From positions 62,001-126,000 of the forward strand of contig NZ_JAQBOC010000017.1 of the NCBI RefSeq assembly GCF_028288225.1: a stretch of 64,000 bases of DNA, read 5' to 3'. Under the pieces are notes generated by a model. It searched no databases, was not told the DNA's origin, and was given only the letters and a program-made list of their open reading frames with translations. The stretch comes from Mucilaginibacter sp. GTDB taxonomy: Bacteria > Bacteroidota > Bacteroidia > Sphingobacteriales > Sphingobacteriaceae. Made by a program: the position numbers and the translations under genes. Below, piece after piece: positions 42,127 to 50,344 of the stretch; within the stretch, counting starts at the first letter, position 1; each line of letters begins with the position of its first letter.

Positions 42127-42932
42127 TCAAATGTGCAGTTCTGCCATTCCGGTACTTTAAATTCATAATTTAAAACTTCTTGTAAGAATACACTATTTAT
42201 TAGTTTCCAGTTGGTTAACTCATTTATAAATTCGGGGGGCATTAATCCGGCTTGTAATGTTGCCTGCAAGTAAAAATCAGATTTTTGTGGATGATCCGGC
42301 GAGGTGGCGTTCACCAAATACCCAAAAGCGTCTTGTTCAATTACGGTGAGGGTTATACCTACACAATCTTCCAAATGGATCAGGTTAACAGGTGCGTTGC
42401 CGTTCGGTATATTTGTTTTACCTGCAAAGAAACGGCCGGGATGCCTCCCGGGGCCAACTAAGCCGGCAAAGCGGATTATTGTAGTTTTAAATACAGTTTG
42501 ATGCCGGAAAATATTTTCTGCCGCAAGCAATATTTTACCTGATTCAGTATCAGGTTCCGGATCATTAAGTTCATTTACTTCGTTATTGCTATCTCCATAA
42601 ACAGCAGTTGAGCTGATATAAATAACCTTCTTAATTTGATATTTAAGAACTGCACCAATAATTTTTTCAATTTTTGGCAGATAATCGCCTGCTTCTCCTT
42701 GTCTTGTTTTTGGAGGGATGCTGATTATTAATATATCACATTTGAAAAACTCAGGATCATAATCTTCACTATCGGCTTTAAAATTAATCAGATATGGAGT
42801 TATGTCAGCTTTAGAAAGGTGTTCAAGCTTTTCAGGAGATGTGGCCGAGCCTTTAACGGTAATGTTAATTTTTAATAATGTTTTTGCAAGGGCTTTGCCG
42901 TACCATCCGCAGCCTAAAATACTAACTACCAT
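42123..42932 (-). CDS. NAD(P)-binding Rossmann protein, epimerase-like
   Basis: 269 residues. Dinucleotide loop VVSILGCGWYGKALAKTLL (G-x-G-x-x-G), then KADITPYLINF and DILIISIPPKTR. A YISSTAVYGD segment supplies a Ser-Thr-Tyr-like pattern of extended SDRs, although the family Y-x-x-x-K is not clear. Related to YeeZ/SDR a5-type epimerase-like proteins. A TAACTTTG promoter core lies 15 bases upstream of the ATG. Substrate unknown. Confidence 0.75.
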   Translation of the reverse strand: MVVSILGCGWYGKALAKTLLKINITVKGSATSPEKLEHLSKADITPYLINFKADSEDYDPEFFKCDILIISIPPKTRQGEAGDYLPKIEKIIGAVLKYQIKKVIYISSTAVYGDSNNEVNELNDPEPDTESGKILLAAENIFRHQTVFKTTIIRFAGLVGPGRHPGRFFAGKTNIPNGNAPVNLIHLEDCVGITLTVIEQDAFGYLVNATSPDHPQKSDFYLQATLQAGLMPPEFINELTNWKLINSVFLQEVLNYEFKVPEWQNCTFD

Positions 42933-42946
42933 ACTTTGTAAAAAAG

Positions 42947-42954
42947 CAAAGTTA
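42947..42954 (-). promoter_or_regulatory. Bacteroidota -7 promoter element (TAACTTTG)
   Basis: Minus-strand TAACTTTGC lies 15 bases before the ATG at 42932; exact TAnnTTTG match. Confidence 0.5.
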
Positions 42955-43001
42955 GTTTAATATTTAGAAAGGCTCAGTGGCCTTTGTGTGCTCTTCGCGT
43001 T

Positions 43002-43841
43002 CTAGCCCTGGTAGGCCATTGATTTCGAGAGCTCCTCATTGAGTTTAAACTCTTTTTCAAGCACTCCGAGTTTAGTCATTGCCCTTCCGTATGCATCCTC
43101 CCCCAGCAGCAAATGAACGGGCGGGTTATCATCATCTGCGATATTTATCATAGCAGTTGCTGCTTTTTCAGGGTCGCCTATTTGGTTGCCATCCATTTGA
43201 AGGTAGCGGGCATGGGAATTTCGCACGCCCTGGTAATCGCTGATCGGATTTTTAGTCATCACCAATGAATCAGGCGTTAAGAAACTGGTTCTGAAGGCTC
43301 CCGGAGCTACCACTGTAACCTTTATACCCATTGATTTTACATCATCAGCCAAAACTTCAGAAAGCCCAATCACCGCAAATTTTGTTGCCGCATACAAAGC
43401 CCAGCCGGTTCCGGGGGCTATACCTGCAATAGACGAGATGTTTATAATATGCCCTGCTTGCTGTGCCCGCATAAAAGGCATTACAGCACGAATGACATTC
43501 AAAGTGCCAAATACATTAATGTCGAAGCTCTCACGGGCTTCCTCATCAGTTAGCTCCTCTATGGTGCCTCCAATACCATAACCGGCATTGTTTATTACTA
43601 CGTCAATACTTTTAAATGTATTTTGAGTTATTTCAATAGCTTCAGCAGCACTTTTTTCATCAGAAAGATTAACGTATAAGGGTAAAAAGTTGTCAGATAC
43701 TTCGCCTACTGCTTTAACAAGGCTACTTACATACCTGGATGTTGCTACTACTTTTTGTCCGGCAGCTAATAATTGCTTAACAAGGCTTAGTCCAAACCCT
43801 TTGGAAGCTCCTGTTATAAACCATACTTTGTTGTTTTCCAT
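43002..43841 (-). CDS. SDR family oxidoreductase, cassette 1
   Basis: 279 residues from the ATG at 43841 (MENNKVWFITGASKGFG); an in-frame start at 43901 would add an odd tail that overlaps the promoter region. Classical SDR: TGASKGFG cofactor loop, NNAGYG, and YAATK active site following SSIAG. Fits the group of ketoreductase-like SDRs often seen next to AraC genes. A perfect TAATTTTG core at 43863-43870 lies upstream, behind a 37-bp block that recurs in cassette 2. The AraC gene of 43923 is directly upstream on the same strand. Confidence 0.9.
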   Translation of the reverse strand: MENNKVWFITGASKGFGLSLVKQLLAAGQKVVATSRYVSSLVKAVGEVSDNFLPLYVNLSDEKSAAEAIEITQNTFKSIDVVINNAGYGIGGTIEELTDEEARESFDINVFGTLNVIRAVMPFMRAQQAGHIINISSIAGIAPGTGWALYAATKFAVIGLSEVLADDVKSMGIKVTVVAPGAFRTSFLTPDSLVMTKNPISDYQGVRNSHARYLQMDGNQIGDPEKAATAMINIADDDNPPVHLLLGEDAYGRAMTKLGVLEKEFKLNEELSKSMAYQG

Positions 43842-43862
43842 AATCTTGTTGTTTTGATAAAA

Positions 43863-43870
43863 CAAAATTA
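43863..43870 (-). promoter_or_regulatory. -7 promoter element (TAATTTTG) of SDR cassette 1
   Basis: Exact TAnnTTTG on the minus strand, 21 bases before the SDR ATG at 43841. The conserved 37-bp block (43891-43927) begins 20 bases further upstream, where an activator or repressor would be expected to sit. Confidence 0.5.
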
Positions 43871-43890
43871 CGGCGCAAAGAAGGCTTACC

Positions 43891-43927
43891 GCTTGCGTCA
43901 TTCAAACCAATACTTACAAAATTCAAA
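43891..43927 (-). promoter_or_regulatory. Conserved operator-like block of AraC/SDR cassette 1
   Basis: Minus strand: TTTGAATTTTGTAAGTATTG and following GTTTGAATGACGCAAGC. It aligns without gaps to the block at 49215-49251 over 37 bases (11 identical at one end, ATTGG in the middle, GCAA at the other). Two TTTGAAT half-sites lie 21 bases apart, two helical turns, a pattern fitting an AraC dimer. It overlaps the AraC stop codon. Confidence 0.5.
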
Positions 43928-44825
43928 CAATTCTATAAACTGATGGTGTTGTTGTAGTTTGTTTTTTGAAAAAGTTGTTAAAATGTGCAGGCTCTTCAAA
44001 GCCCAGGCTATAGCTTATTTCGGAGATATTCCAGTTGGTATGTTTTAATAATGCAATTGCTTCACGGGTTAGCCGTTCAAAAATATGATCGGTTGTAGTT
44101 TTGCCCGTAGTTTGGCGTATAGCCCGGTTAAGATGATTTACATGCACCGCCAATTGTTCTGCATAATCCTTTGCCGACCGTAAGGTAAATCGCTGAGAAG
44201 GTGACTCGATGGGAAACTGGCGTTCCAGCAGTTCGGTAAAAACCGAGGTGATCCTGGAGTTCGCGTCGGGGTGCTGGTAAAGTGTTTCTGTAGGTGCTAC
44301 TTTAAGTGCATAATGAATAAGTTCGGTTACGTAGTTCCGCAACAGATCATATTTAAATTTATAGTCTGATTTTATTTCATTCATCATTTTCTCAAATAAC
44401 TGACTTATATATTCATCCTGCTCTATGTTTAACGCATAGGAAGGCTTACCACCAGTAGTAAACATAGGCAGCTCATGGATGTTATTGCGCAGCATTTCGG
44501 TAAAAAACGATTCTTTAAAAATGCAAAAATAACCAGTTCGGTCACCTGATATTGATTCAATTGTGTACGGTACCTGCGGATTAAAAAAGATGAGTGTTGT
44601 ACCATCAACCTCAATACTTTTATCAGCATAATGATAAATGGTTTTCCCTCTAAACAGGCTGATCTTATAAAAATCGCGGCGGCTGTATTTTACTGGTGTA
44701 GCATTCGGCAGGTGATAATCTTCTATCCTGAAAACGTTAAAGTGACCCATGTCCTGGCTCAGGTTATCCGGTAACCACTTAAACTTGTTCTTGTAGAACT
44801 CCTCAATTGTTTCTGTTTGCGCCAT
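43923..44825 (-). CDS. AraC family transcriptional regulator, cassette 1
   Basis: 300 residues. N-terminal cupin-type sensing domain (KYSRRDFYKISLFRGKT, YFCIFKESFFTEML), and a C-terminal double helix-turn-helix AraC domain at about 200-300: SAKDYAEQLAVHVNHLNRAI, then NISEISYSLGFEEPAHFNNF. It is the second gene of a module of GH127, AraC and SDR, and probably controls the SDR gene through the conserved block that starts at its stop codon. Closely similar to the AraC of cassette 2 (YDLLRNYVLELIHY-like segments in both). Ligand unknown. Confidence 0.92.
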   Translation of the reverse strand: MAQTETIEEFYKNKFKWLPDNLSQDMGHFNVFRIEDYHLPNATPVKYSRRDFYKISLFRGKTIYHYADKSIEVDGTTLIFFNPQVPYTIESISGDRTGYFCIFKESFFTEMLRNNIHELPMFTTGGKPSYALNIEQDEYISQLFEKMMNEIKSDYKFKYDLLRNYVTELIHYALKVAPTETLYQHPDANSRITSVFTELLERQFPIESPSQRFTLRSAKDYAEQLAVHVNHLNRAIRQTTGKTTTDHIFERLTREAIALLKHTNWNISEISYSLGFEEPAHFNNFFKKQTTTTPSVYRIV

Positions 44826-44829
44826 GATA

Positions 44830-44837
44830 CAAAGTTA
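44830..44837 (-). promoter_or_regulatory. -7 promoter element (TAACTTTG) of AraC cassette 1
   Basis: TAACTTTG ends 4 bases before the AraC ATG at 44825, so the transcript has practically no leader. Exact TAnnTTTG. Confidence 0.5.
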
Positions 44838-44870
44838 CATAATTCAAACCAAGCAATCCAAATATTAAAG

Positions 44871-46703
44871 TCATTGATTTATCCAGACCGCAATGTTTGC
44901 AGATTTTTGTCCGGCTTCTGAAAAAGGCACCATTATTACTTTTTGAGGTTTATCATTAACTTTCATTTCCATACTGTATGCTTCTTTCCAATCCCAATCG
45001 GCAGGCAGAGTCTTTTTTGCATCAGATAAACCGGCTGCAACGCTGCCATAAACTACTTTGTTCAATGTGTCTATTCCGGGATTAATCCCCTGGTCGATAG
45101 CTAAGATCTGCGGGCCTCTTTTAAAAGCTACTGAATTTGGATAAGATATACCACCGGGTATTACCTGTAAAGGCATGTCAAAAGAGATATTTATGTGATC
45201 TTCTGCATTCCATTTTCTGTTGATGCTTAGTAAATGGCCTTTTGTACCATAATATTTTTGATCTCCGACTTTAGCCGTAAAGTTTTCAGACCATTCCGGC
45301 ACCCGGAAATTCAAAGTAAAGGTTGCTTCTTTTGATGGGTTAATTACAAAATCAATCTTGCCATCTAATGGAAATTTGGTTATAGTCTTTATATAAAGTT
45401 TGATCTTCGAGTTGTCTTTAGCCACGATATCTTCTGTTGCCTCTCCATTTTCATACAACAGCACCGTAAATACATTGTTTATTTTGCCTCCCATCATTTC
45501 GGGGATCAGGGAAATCCCCCTTGGGATGCTCGAAAGACAGCAGGAGAAGCCCTGGTCGCAACGATAAGGCTTGACGCCCTGCAAAGCAGTATAATAGCTT
45601 ACACAACCTGTTTGCGGGTTTTCCGCAGCCAGTAAATGATTATATACAGATCTTTCCAGTTCTTCGGCATATTTAGGGTTGCCAGTAATTTGCAGCAATT
45701 GCAGATTAAACTGGATCCAGGTTACAGTAACACAGCCCTCGCCCATGTTATTCTCGTTTCCGGCCTTTAAAATGCCCGGGGCCATAAAAATTTCATGATC
45801 GCTTGAAGTACCGGTAATATATAAGCGATGATTAGTAATATCCGTCCATGCGGTTTGTAAAAGTTTCAAATATTTTTCTTCGCCGGTTAGCTTATAATAT
45901 TTTAAGATCCCTAAAAAGCAGGATAGCATTTCATAAGCCTTGGCATCTCCTATCTTAGTCACATCGCCATACTTTTCAAGCTGACTGATTATTTTAGGCC
46001 CGCCTGGCTGCTCATAAGCTCTGAAAATATATCTGCAAAAATCAAGGTATCGCTGATCACCGGTGTAACGGTACAGATCAACCATTGGCTCAAGAATGCT
46101 GCCGGGCGCCAGGCCATTGTGTTCGCCGGCAGTCATCAAATTTCTTTTCCCTTGTTCATCGCCAAATGTGCGGCAAATTAAGTCTGCTGCTTTTTCTGCG
46201 GTTTCAAGCGCTGGCTTATATCCTGTAACAGAATAATAGTTTAATAAACCTATAATAGCATATTTATGCGCCCATACATCCCATTCCGTCCAGCGGTCTT
46301 TTAGCAAGTAAGTGCCCAGGTAGCCATCCGGCATCTGGCAGGCAATATACTTTTGCACCATATCATCCATCAGGTGTTTTATTCTTGGGTCGTGTGTATA
46401 CGCATAAGTTTTTGAGGCTGAGAACAGGAACTTTCGCACATGCTCACCTATCCAGGTTTGTGAACCCGGCCTTTTTTTAAATCCGGATAGCAGCGTAGCC
46501 GAATCAATTTGTAACAATCTTTTCTCCAGATTTATATTCATCCTGTATCCTAAAAGCCCGCCGATTTTTTGATAATAAGCAGGTATATATTGGTCAGAAA
46601 TTTTATTGGGAATAAGCGGCCCGTAAAATTTATAATTGTCAGCACTGATAGCTTGAAATGACGATAGTAAAAAAGGCAAAAACAGCCAGAGTATTTTTTT
46701 CAT
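44871..46703 (-). CDS. GH127 family protein (beta-L-arabinofuranosidase type)
   Basis: 610-residue secreted glycosidase. Signal MKKILWLFLPFLLSSFQAIS. An (alpha/alpha)6 barrel followed by beta domains. The zinc-cysteine active site of GH127 is intact: Glu and Cys in MGEGCVTVTW (about 322 and 324) and the CysCys of FSCCLSSIPRG (about 388-389), aligned with Glu338, Cys340, Cys417 and Cys418 of HypBA1. DGYLGTYLL and YAIIGLLNYYSVTG are also family hallmarks. It removes beta-L-arabinofuranose or related sugars from plant-type glycans. It lies upstream of the AraC/SDR genes in the same direction. Confidence 0.88.
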   Translation of the reverse strand: MKKILWLFLPFLLSSFQAISADNYKFYGPLIPNKISDQYIPAYYQKIGGLLGYRMNINLEKRLLQIDSATLLSGFKKRPGSQTWIGEHVRKFLFSASKTYAYTHDPRIKHLMDDMVQKYIACQMPDGYLGTYLLKDRWTEWDVWAHKYAIIGLLNYYSVTGYKPALETAEKAADLICRTFGDEQGKRNLMTAGEHNGLAPGSILEPMVDLYRYTGDQRYLDFCRYIFRAYEQPGGPKIISQLEKYGDVTKIGDAKAYEMLSCFLGILKYYKLTGEEKYLKLLQTAWTDITNHRLYITGTSSDHEIFMAPGILKAGNENNMGEGCVTVTWIQFNLQLLQITGNPKYAEELERSVYNHLLAAENPQTGCVSYYTALQGVKPYRCDQGFSCCLSSIPRGISLIPEMMGGKINNVFTVLLYENGEATEDIVAKDNSKIKLYIKTITKFPLDGKIDFVINPSKEATFTLNFRVPEWSENFTAKVGDQKYYGTKGHLLSINRKWNAEDHINISFDMPLQVIPGGISYPNSVAFKRGPQILAIDQGINPGIDTLNKVVYGSVAAGLSDAKKTLPADWDWKEAYSMEMKVNDKPQKVIMVPFSEAGQKSANIAVWINQ

Positions 46704-46747
46704 GCCGATTTATGTTTAGATAAATATACGGGCAATTTTGTTTAATA

Positions 46748-46787
46748 AAAAAACAGGCAGGATAACGTATACCCCTGCCTGTTTTTT
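46748..46787 (-). terminator. Terminator of the HSL-type hydrolase gene
   Basis: AAAAAACAGGCAGG pairs with CCTGCCTGTTTTTT around a 12-base loop. Leftward (minus strand) transcripts of the hydrolase gene would end with a T-run. Confidence 0.75.
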
Positions 46788-46810
46788 AACTGTTTACACT
46801 TAAATATTAT

Positions 46811-47809
46811 TTATTTTAAAAACTTTTTAAGCTCAGCCGCAGCGTGTATAAAAAGTGATTTTGTTTGCGGGATTTCGGCTAATCCATTTAGCAAGCCGAA
46901 ATCGTGAATTACGCCATTATAACGTACTGTTGTTACTGGTACACCTGCTTCATCAAGCTTACGGCCATAAGCCTCACCTTCATCGCGCAATATATCGTTT
47001 TCAGCTACCTGGATAAGCGCGGGAGGTAAACCTTTAAGTTGGTCGACAGAGGCCCTCAGTGGTGAAGCATAGATCTCCTTACGCTGATTAAGGTCTGTTG
47101 TGTATTGGTCATACATCCATTTCATCAATGATGTAGTTAAAAATCTTTGTTCGCCAAATAACCTGTATGATTCTGTATCAAAGCCAGAATCAACAATTGG
47201 CCACATCATTATTTGCAATTTTATTTTAGGGCCGTTATTTTCTTTTGCCTTTAAAGCAGTTACCGCAGTCATGTTGCCGCCTACGCTGTTACCTACAACA
47301 GCAAGGTTTGTACCATCAACGTTTATTTCATCGCCATGTTCAGCTACCCATTTGGTTGCTGCGTAGATCTCCTTTATTGCCTGCGGGTAATGGGCTTCGG
47401 GTGATGGGGTGTAGTTTACAAACACCCCTGCAAAGCCTGATAGTACTGATAAATCGCGTACCATTCTTTTGTGGGTTGGATAATCGCCCAGGATCCAGCC
47501 GCCGCCATGAATAAATATAAATACGGGAAGCTTTTCCTTTACACCTTCAGGCCTTACTATATTAAGCTTTACTGTGTAACCATCGGCAGTTATTATTTTT
47601 TCAGATTCTTCAATTCCTGAATAATCAACATTTACTGAAGCCTGTGCCCCGATCAGCACATTACGTGCATCTTGCTTTGACATGCTTTCAACAGGATCGC
47701 CGCCTGAATTAAGTACCTTTAAAAAAGCTTTTACTTGTGTTGAAAGATGTTCGTCAGTTAAATAATTCTGTACCTGTGCAGAAAAATTAGTTTGTGGTTG
47801 ATTTTCCAT
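46811..47809 (-). CDS. Alpha/beta hydrolase, hormone-sensitive-lipase type
   Basis: 332 residues, no signal peptide. HSL-family esterase: oxyanion motif FIHGGGWILGD, nucleophile elbow VVGNSVGGNMTAV (G-N-S-V-G-G; Ser), catalytic Asp in AENDILRDEGEAY and His in IHDFGLLNG. All three triad residues are present, so it should be active on acyl or aryl esters. It carries its own promoter (TTG-N20-TAATTTTG on the minus strand) and a terminator after it, so it is transcribed alone. Confidence 0.9.
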   Translation of the reverse strand: MENQPQTNFSAQVQNYLTDEHLSTQVKAFLKVLNSGGDPVESMSKQDARNVLIGAQASVNVDYSGIEESEKIITADGYTVKLNIVRPEGVKEKLPVFIFIHGGGWILGDYPTHKRMVRDLSVLSGFAGVFVNYTPSPEAHYPQAIKEIYAATKWVAEHGDEINVDGTNLAVVGNSVGGNMTAVTALKAKENNGPKIKLQIMMWPIVDSGFDTESYRLFGEQRFLTTSLMKWMYDQYTTDLNQRKEIYASPLRASVDQLKGLPPALIQVAENDILRDEGEAYGRKLDEAGVPVTTVRYNGVIHDFGLLNGLAEIPQTKSLFIHAAAELKKFLK

Positions 47810-47847
47810 TTTGGTTATTGTTTAATGTTTATCATTTATTGATACAA

Positions 47848-47878
47848 CAAAATTACAACAGCAATGAAGTACTTTCAA
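47848..47878 (-). promoter_or_regulatory. Promoter of the HSL-type hydrolase gene
   Basis: Minus strand: TTG, 20-base spacer, TAATTTTG (-7 core at 47848-47855), ending 38 bases before the ATG at 47809. Both elements match the Bacteroidota pattern. Confidence 0.55.
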
Positions 47879-47986
47879 TGCACAGATTTAGACACATATA
47901 GCACATTTTTCCCCCAACACTATTTTTTTCAAAAAATCAATGAACCGGCCGATGTTATACCTGGCAAATAAAAAATATATCAATCC

Positions 47987-48328
47987 TTATTTTTTTAAAG
48001 GATGTCCCAGCCAGATCATTACTAATGGAAGCAATAGAAACGGGACTTCAATAACAGCGGCTTTTAGGTTGCCATCTTTTAAATGCAACGCCATAATTAA
48101 TAATATAAGTGTGGCGTTGATCACATTGCCCGCAAAAAATGTTGGGAAAAACAAAACCATTAGCCCTACGGCGAGTGTTAACAAACCAACAATAATTTGG
48201 ACTGCCCTGCTAATATTCCACTGGGTAAACATATTTGTTTCACCGGGTTTTATGGTTAAAATAGCCCAACCATGCCTAAGGCTAAAATATACTGTAATTA
48301 ATATAAGTATGCCGCTAACTATTTTCAC
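47987..48328 (-). CDS. Small membrane protein (DoxX-like size)
   Basis: 113 residues with four hydrophobic segments: IVSGILILITVYFSLRHGWA, VQIIVGLLTLAVGLMVLFF, VINATLILLIMALHL and VIEVPFLLLPLVMIWLG. It lies 66 bases after the SDR gene of cassette 2 on the same strand, so it is probably co-transcribed with it. Similar in size and layout to DoxX-like proteins, but I do not see a safe signature. Inner membrane; function unknown. Confidence 0.6.
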   Translation of the reverse strand: MKIVSGILILITVYFSLRHGWAILTIKPGETNMFTQWNISRAVQIIVGLLTLAVGLMVLFFPTFFAGNVINATLILLIMALHLKDGNLKAAVIEVPFLLLPLVMIWLGHPLKK

Positions 48329-48394
48329 TGGTTTTAATTTAAAGCTGGGCAGGGTAATATGGTAATACCACCCGCCGAGTAATTTATAAATGAA

Positions 48395-49159
48395 TTATAA
48401 GTTCATACCACCTGAAACCTCAATACGCTGTCCGTTTATCCATTTAGCATCTTCCGTACATAAAAAGGCTACAACCCCTCCTATATCATCAGGTAAGCCA
48501 ACACGGCCCAGGGCAGTAAGTCCTGAAATAGTTTTATTAATTTCCGGATTATCCCTTACCATGCCGCCGCTAAAATCTGTTTCAATTGCACCAGGCGCCA
48601 CAACATTCACGGCAATACCCCGAGAGCCAAGCTCCTTCGCAAGGTAACGGCTAAGTACTTCAACAGCTCCTTTCATTGATCCGTAGGCTGAAGAACCAGG
48701 GTAGCTAAACCGGGCCAGCCCGCTTGAGATATTAATGATCCGGCCGCCATCATTAATAATTGGAAGCGCTTTTTGGGTAAGAAAAAATACACCTTTATAA
48801 TGAATGTTTAATACCTGGTCAAATTCCTCCTCTGTTGTATCAGCAAACGCAGCATGCAACCCGGTACCTGCATTGTTAATTAAAAAGTCAAAATGATCTG
48901 TATCAAAGGCATTTTTAAGCGTAGCTTTTACTTCAGTAAAAAAAGTATCGAAGCTTTTAATATCGCCTGCGTTTAGCTGCAAAGCAACAGATTTTTGGCC
49001 AGACTGCTCAATTTCGGCAACTACTGCTTGTGCTTCTTCTTTTTTGCTGTGATAGGTAAGTATCACGTTGATCCCTTTTTTTGCAAGGTTTAAGGCCATG
49101 TTTTTGCCCAGTCCGCGGCTGCCGCCGGTTACCAGGGCTATTTTGTTACTGTTTTTCAT
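48395..49159 (-). CDS. SDR family oxidoreductase, cassette 2
   Basis: 254 residues, classical SDR: TGGSRGLGKNMA cofactor loop, NNAGTG, SSGLA followed by YGSMK with the catalytic Tyr and Lys, and the C-terminal RIEVSGGM ending of FabG-like enzymes. Probably an NADPH-dependent ketoreductase; substrate unknown. Upstream lie a TACCTTTA promoter-like core (49187-49194) and the 37-bp conserved block; the AraC gene of cassette 2 precedes it on the same strand. Followed by a membrane protein gene. Confidence 0.9.
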   Translation of the reverse strand: MKNSNKIALVTGGSRGLGKNMALNLAKKGINVILTYHSKKEEAQAVVAEIEQSGQKSVALQLNAGDIKSFDTFFTEVKATLKNAFDTDHFDFLINNAGTGLHAAFADTTEEEFDQVLNIHYKGVFFLTQKALPIINDGGRIINISSGLARFSYPGSSAYGSMKGAVEVLSRYLAKELGSRGIAVNVVAPGAIETDFSGGMVRDNPEINKTISGLTALGRVGLPDDIGGVVAFLCTEDAKWINGQRIEVSGGMNL

Positions 49160-49214
49160 CTTTGCTTATTATTTATTTTGATGATGTAAAGGTAGTACCG
49201 TGGTATAGCGGGTA

Positions 49215-49251
49215 GTTTGCAAACATCAATCCAATGTTTGCAAAATTCAAA
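49215..49251 (-). promoter_or_regulatory. Operator-like block of AraC/SDR cassette 2
   Basis: Contains TTTGCAAACAT (49216-49226) and ATGTTTGCAAA (49234-49244), an 11-bp perfect inverted repeat with a 7-bp spacer; each arm also contains the palindrome TTTGCAAA. Aligns without gaps to the block at 43891-43927. It lies between the AraC stop and the SDR start, 56 bases from the SDR ATG. Candidate AraC operator. Confidence 0.6.
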
Positions 49252-49260
49252 TCCTGAAAC

Positions 49261-50166
49261 CTATGAACGAAACGCTACAGGTGCCAGTGTTGTTTGCTTT
49301 CTAAAAAAATTAGAAAAATGAGCTACTTCTTCAAAACCGAGGCTATATGCAATTTCCGAAATATTCCAGTCGGTTTGCTTTAACAGGATCTTTGCTTCCT
49401 GGATAATTCTGCTGCTTATAATAGCAGTGGTGGTTTTGCCTGTGTTTTCTTTTAATACTTTATTTAAATGATTTACATGTACAGCAAGACGTTCAGCATA
49501 ATCTTTAGCCGTACGCAAACTAAGTTTTTGATGCGGCGATTCAATGGGAAACTGCCGTTCCAGTAACTCAATAAACAAAGATGAAACCCTGGCAGATGCA
49601 GTATGTAGTGGATATAAAGAGGTGGCAGGCTGTAGTTTTTGCCCATAATGGATCAGTTCAAGCACATAATTACGCAGCAAGTCGTATTTATATGCATAAT
49701 CTGATGAGATCTCTTTATACATCTTTTTGAAGATCAATGTAATCTCTTCCGATTCCTCATCTGTAAGTTGAAATATGGGATACCCTCCCGGCTGAAAAAT
49801 AGGAAGTTCATCCAATACAACGCCGCTTTTATTCTGGATTAAAAAATCGTGTGTAAAAATACAGAAGTAACCAAATTGGTTATCGTCTTGTGGCACCCAG
49901 TTATACGGAATTTTGGGTGTTGCAAATAAAAGCGCGTTCTTTTCAATATTTATTTCCTTATCGGCATACTCGGCTTTATTTCGGCCGCTAATAACGCTGA
50001 TCTTGTAATAAGCACGCCTGTTATAAGGCATAGCCGGTTTCTTCTTATATTTCGCGATAATATCATCCACCTTAAACACATTAAAATGGCCGATTTCCTT
50101 GTTAATACCATCAGGGATCAGCGTTGATGTTTGCTGGTAAAATTCTTCAAGGGATATGATTTCCAT
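49261..50166 (-). CDS. AraC family transcriptional regulator, cassette 2
   Basis: 301 residues. Cupin-like N-terminal domain (YNRRAYYKISVISGRNK, GYFCIFTHDFLIQN) and C-terminal AraC DNA-binding domain (RTAKDYAERLAVHVNHLNKV, then NISEIAYSLGFEEVAHFSNF). It is a close paralogue of the cassette 1 regulator; both share long identical stretches such as YKYDLLRNYV and LLERQFPIESP. It probably regulates the SDR gene 102 bases downstream through the 11-bp inverted repeat. It has a full promoter (TTTG-N21-TATATTTG). Confidence 0.92.
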   Translation of the reverse strand: MEIISLEEFYQQTSTLIPDGINKEIGHFNVFKVDDIIAKYKKKPAMPYNRRAYYKISVISGRNKAEYADKEINIEKNALLFATPKIPYNWVPQDDNQFGYFCIFTHDFLIQNKSGVVLDELPIFQPGGYPIFQLTDEESEEITLIFKKMYKEISSDYAYKYDLLRNYVLELIHYGQKLQPATSLYPLHTASARVSSLFIELLERQFPIESPHQKLSLRTAKDYAERLAVHVNHLNKVLKENTGKTTTAIISSRIIQEAKILLKQTDWNISEIAYSLGFEEVAHFSNFFRKQTTLAPVAFRS

Positions 50167-50190
50167 AATTCAGCATATTGTTGCAAAATA

Positions 50191-50223
50191 CAAATATAGG
50201 CCATTAAAATAGGATCTTGCAAA
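50191..50223 (-). promoter_or_regulatory. Promoter of AraC cassette 2 (TTTG-N21-TATATTTG)
   Basis: On the minus strand TTTG, a 21-base spacer and TATATTTG match the Bacteroidota promoter pattern at both boxes, 25 bases before the ATG at 50166. Confidence 0.6.
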
Positions 50224-50344
50224 TCTTGGTAGATGACAAGGAATGCCTGCAAATAAGTCTTGTGTAAAGAGATCCGATTTATCCAAAACTAATTTATTAC
50301 AAAATCACTTATCTTTAACTCCTGTCTAACTAAATCATAGAACA

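Noticed and set aside
47940..48365. 141-residue plus-strand frame over the small membrane protein gene
   Set aside because: The minus-strand frame has four clean membrane segments and operon context; the plus-strand one is its shadow.
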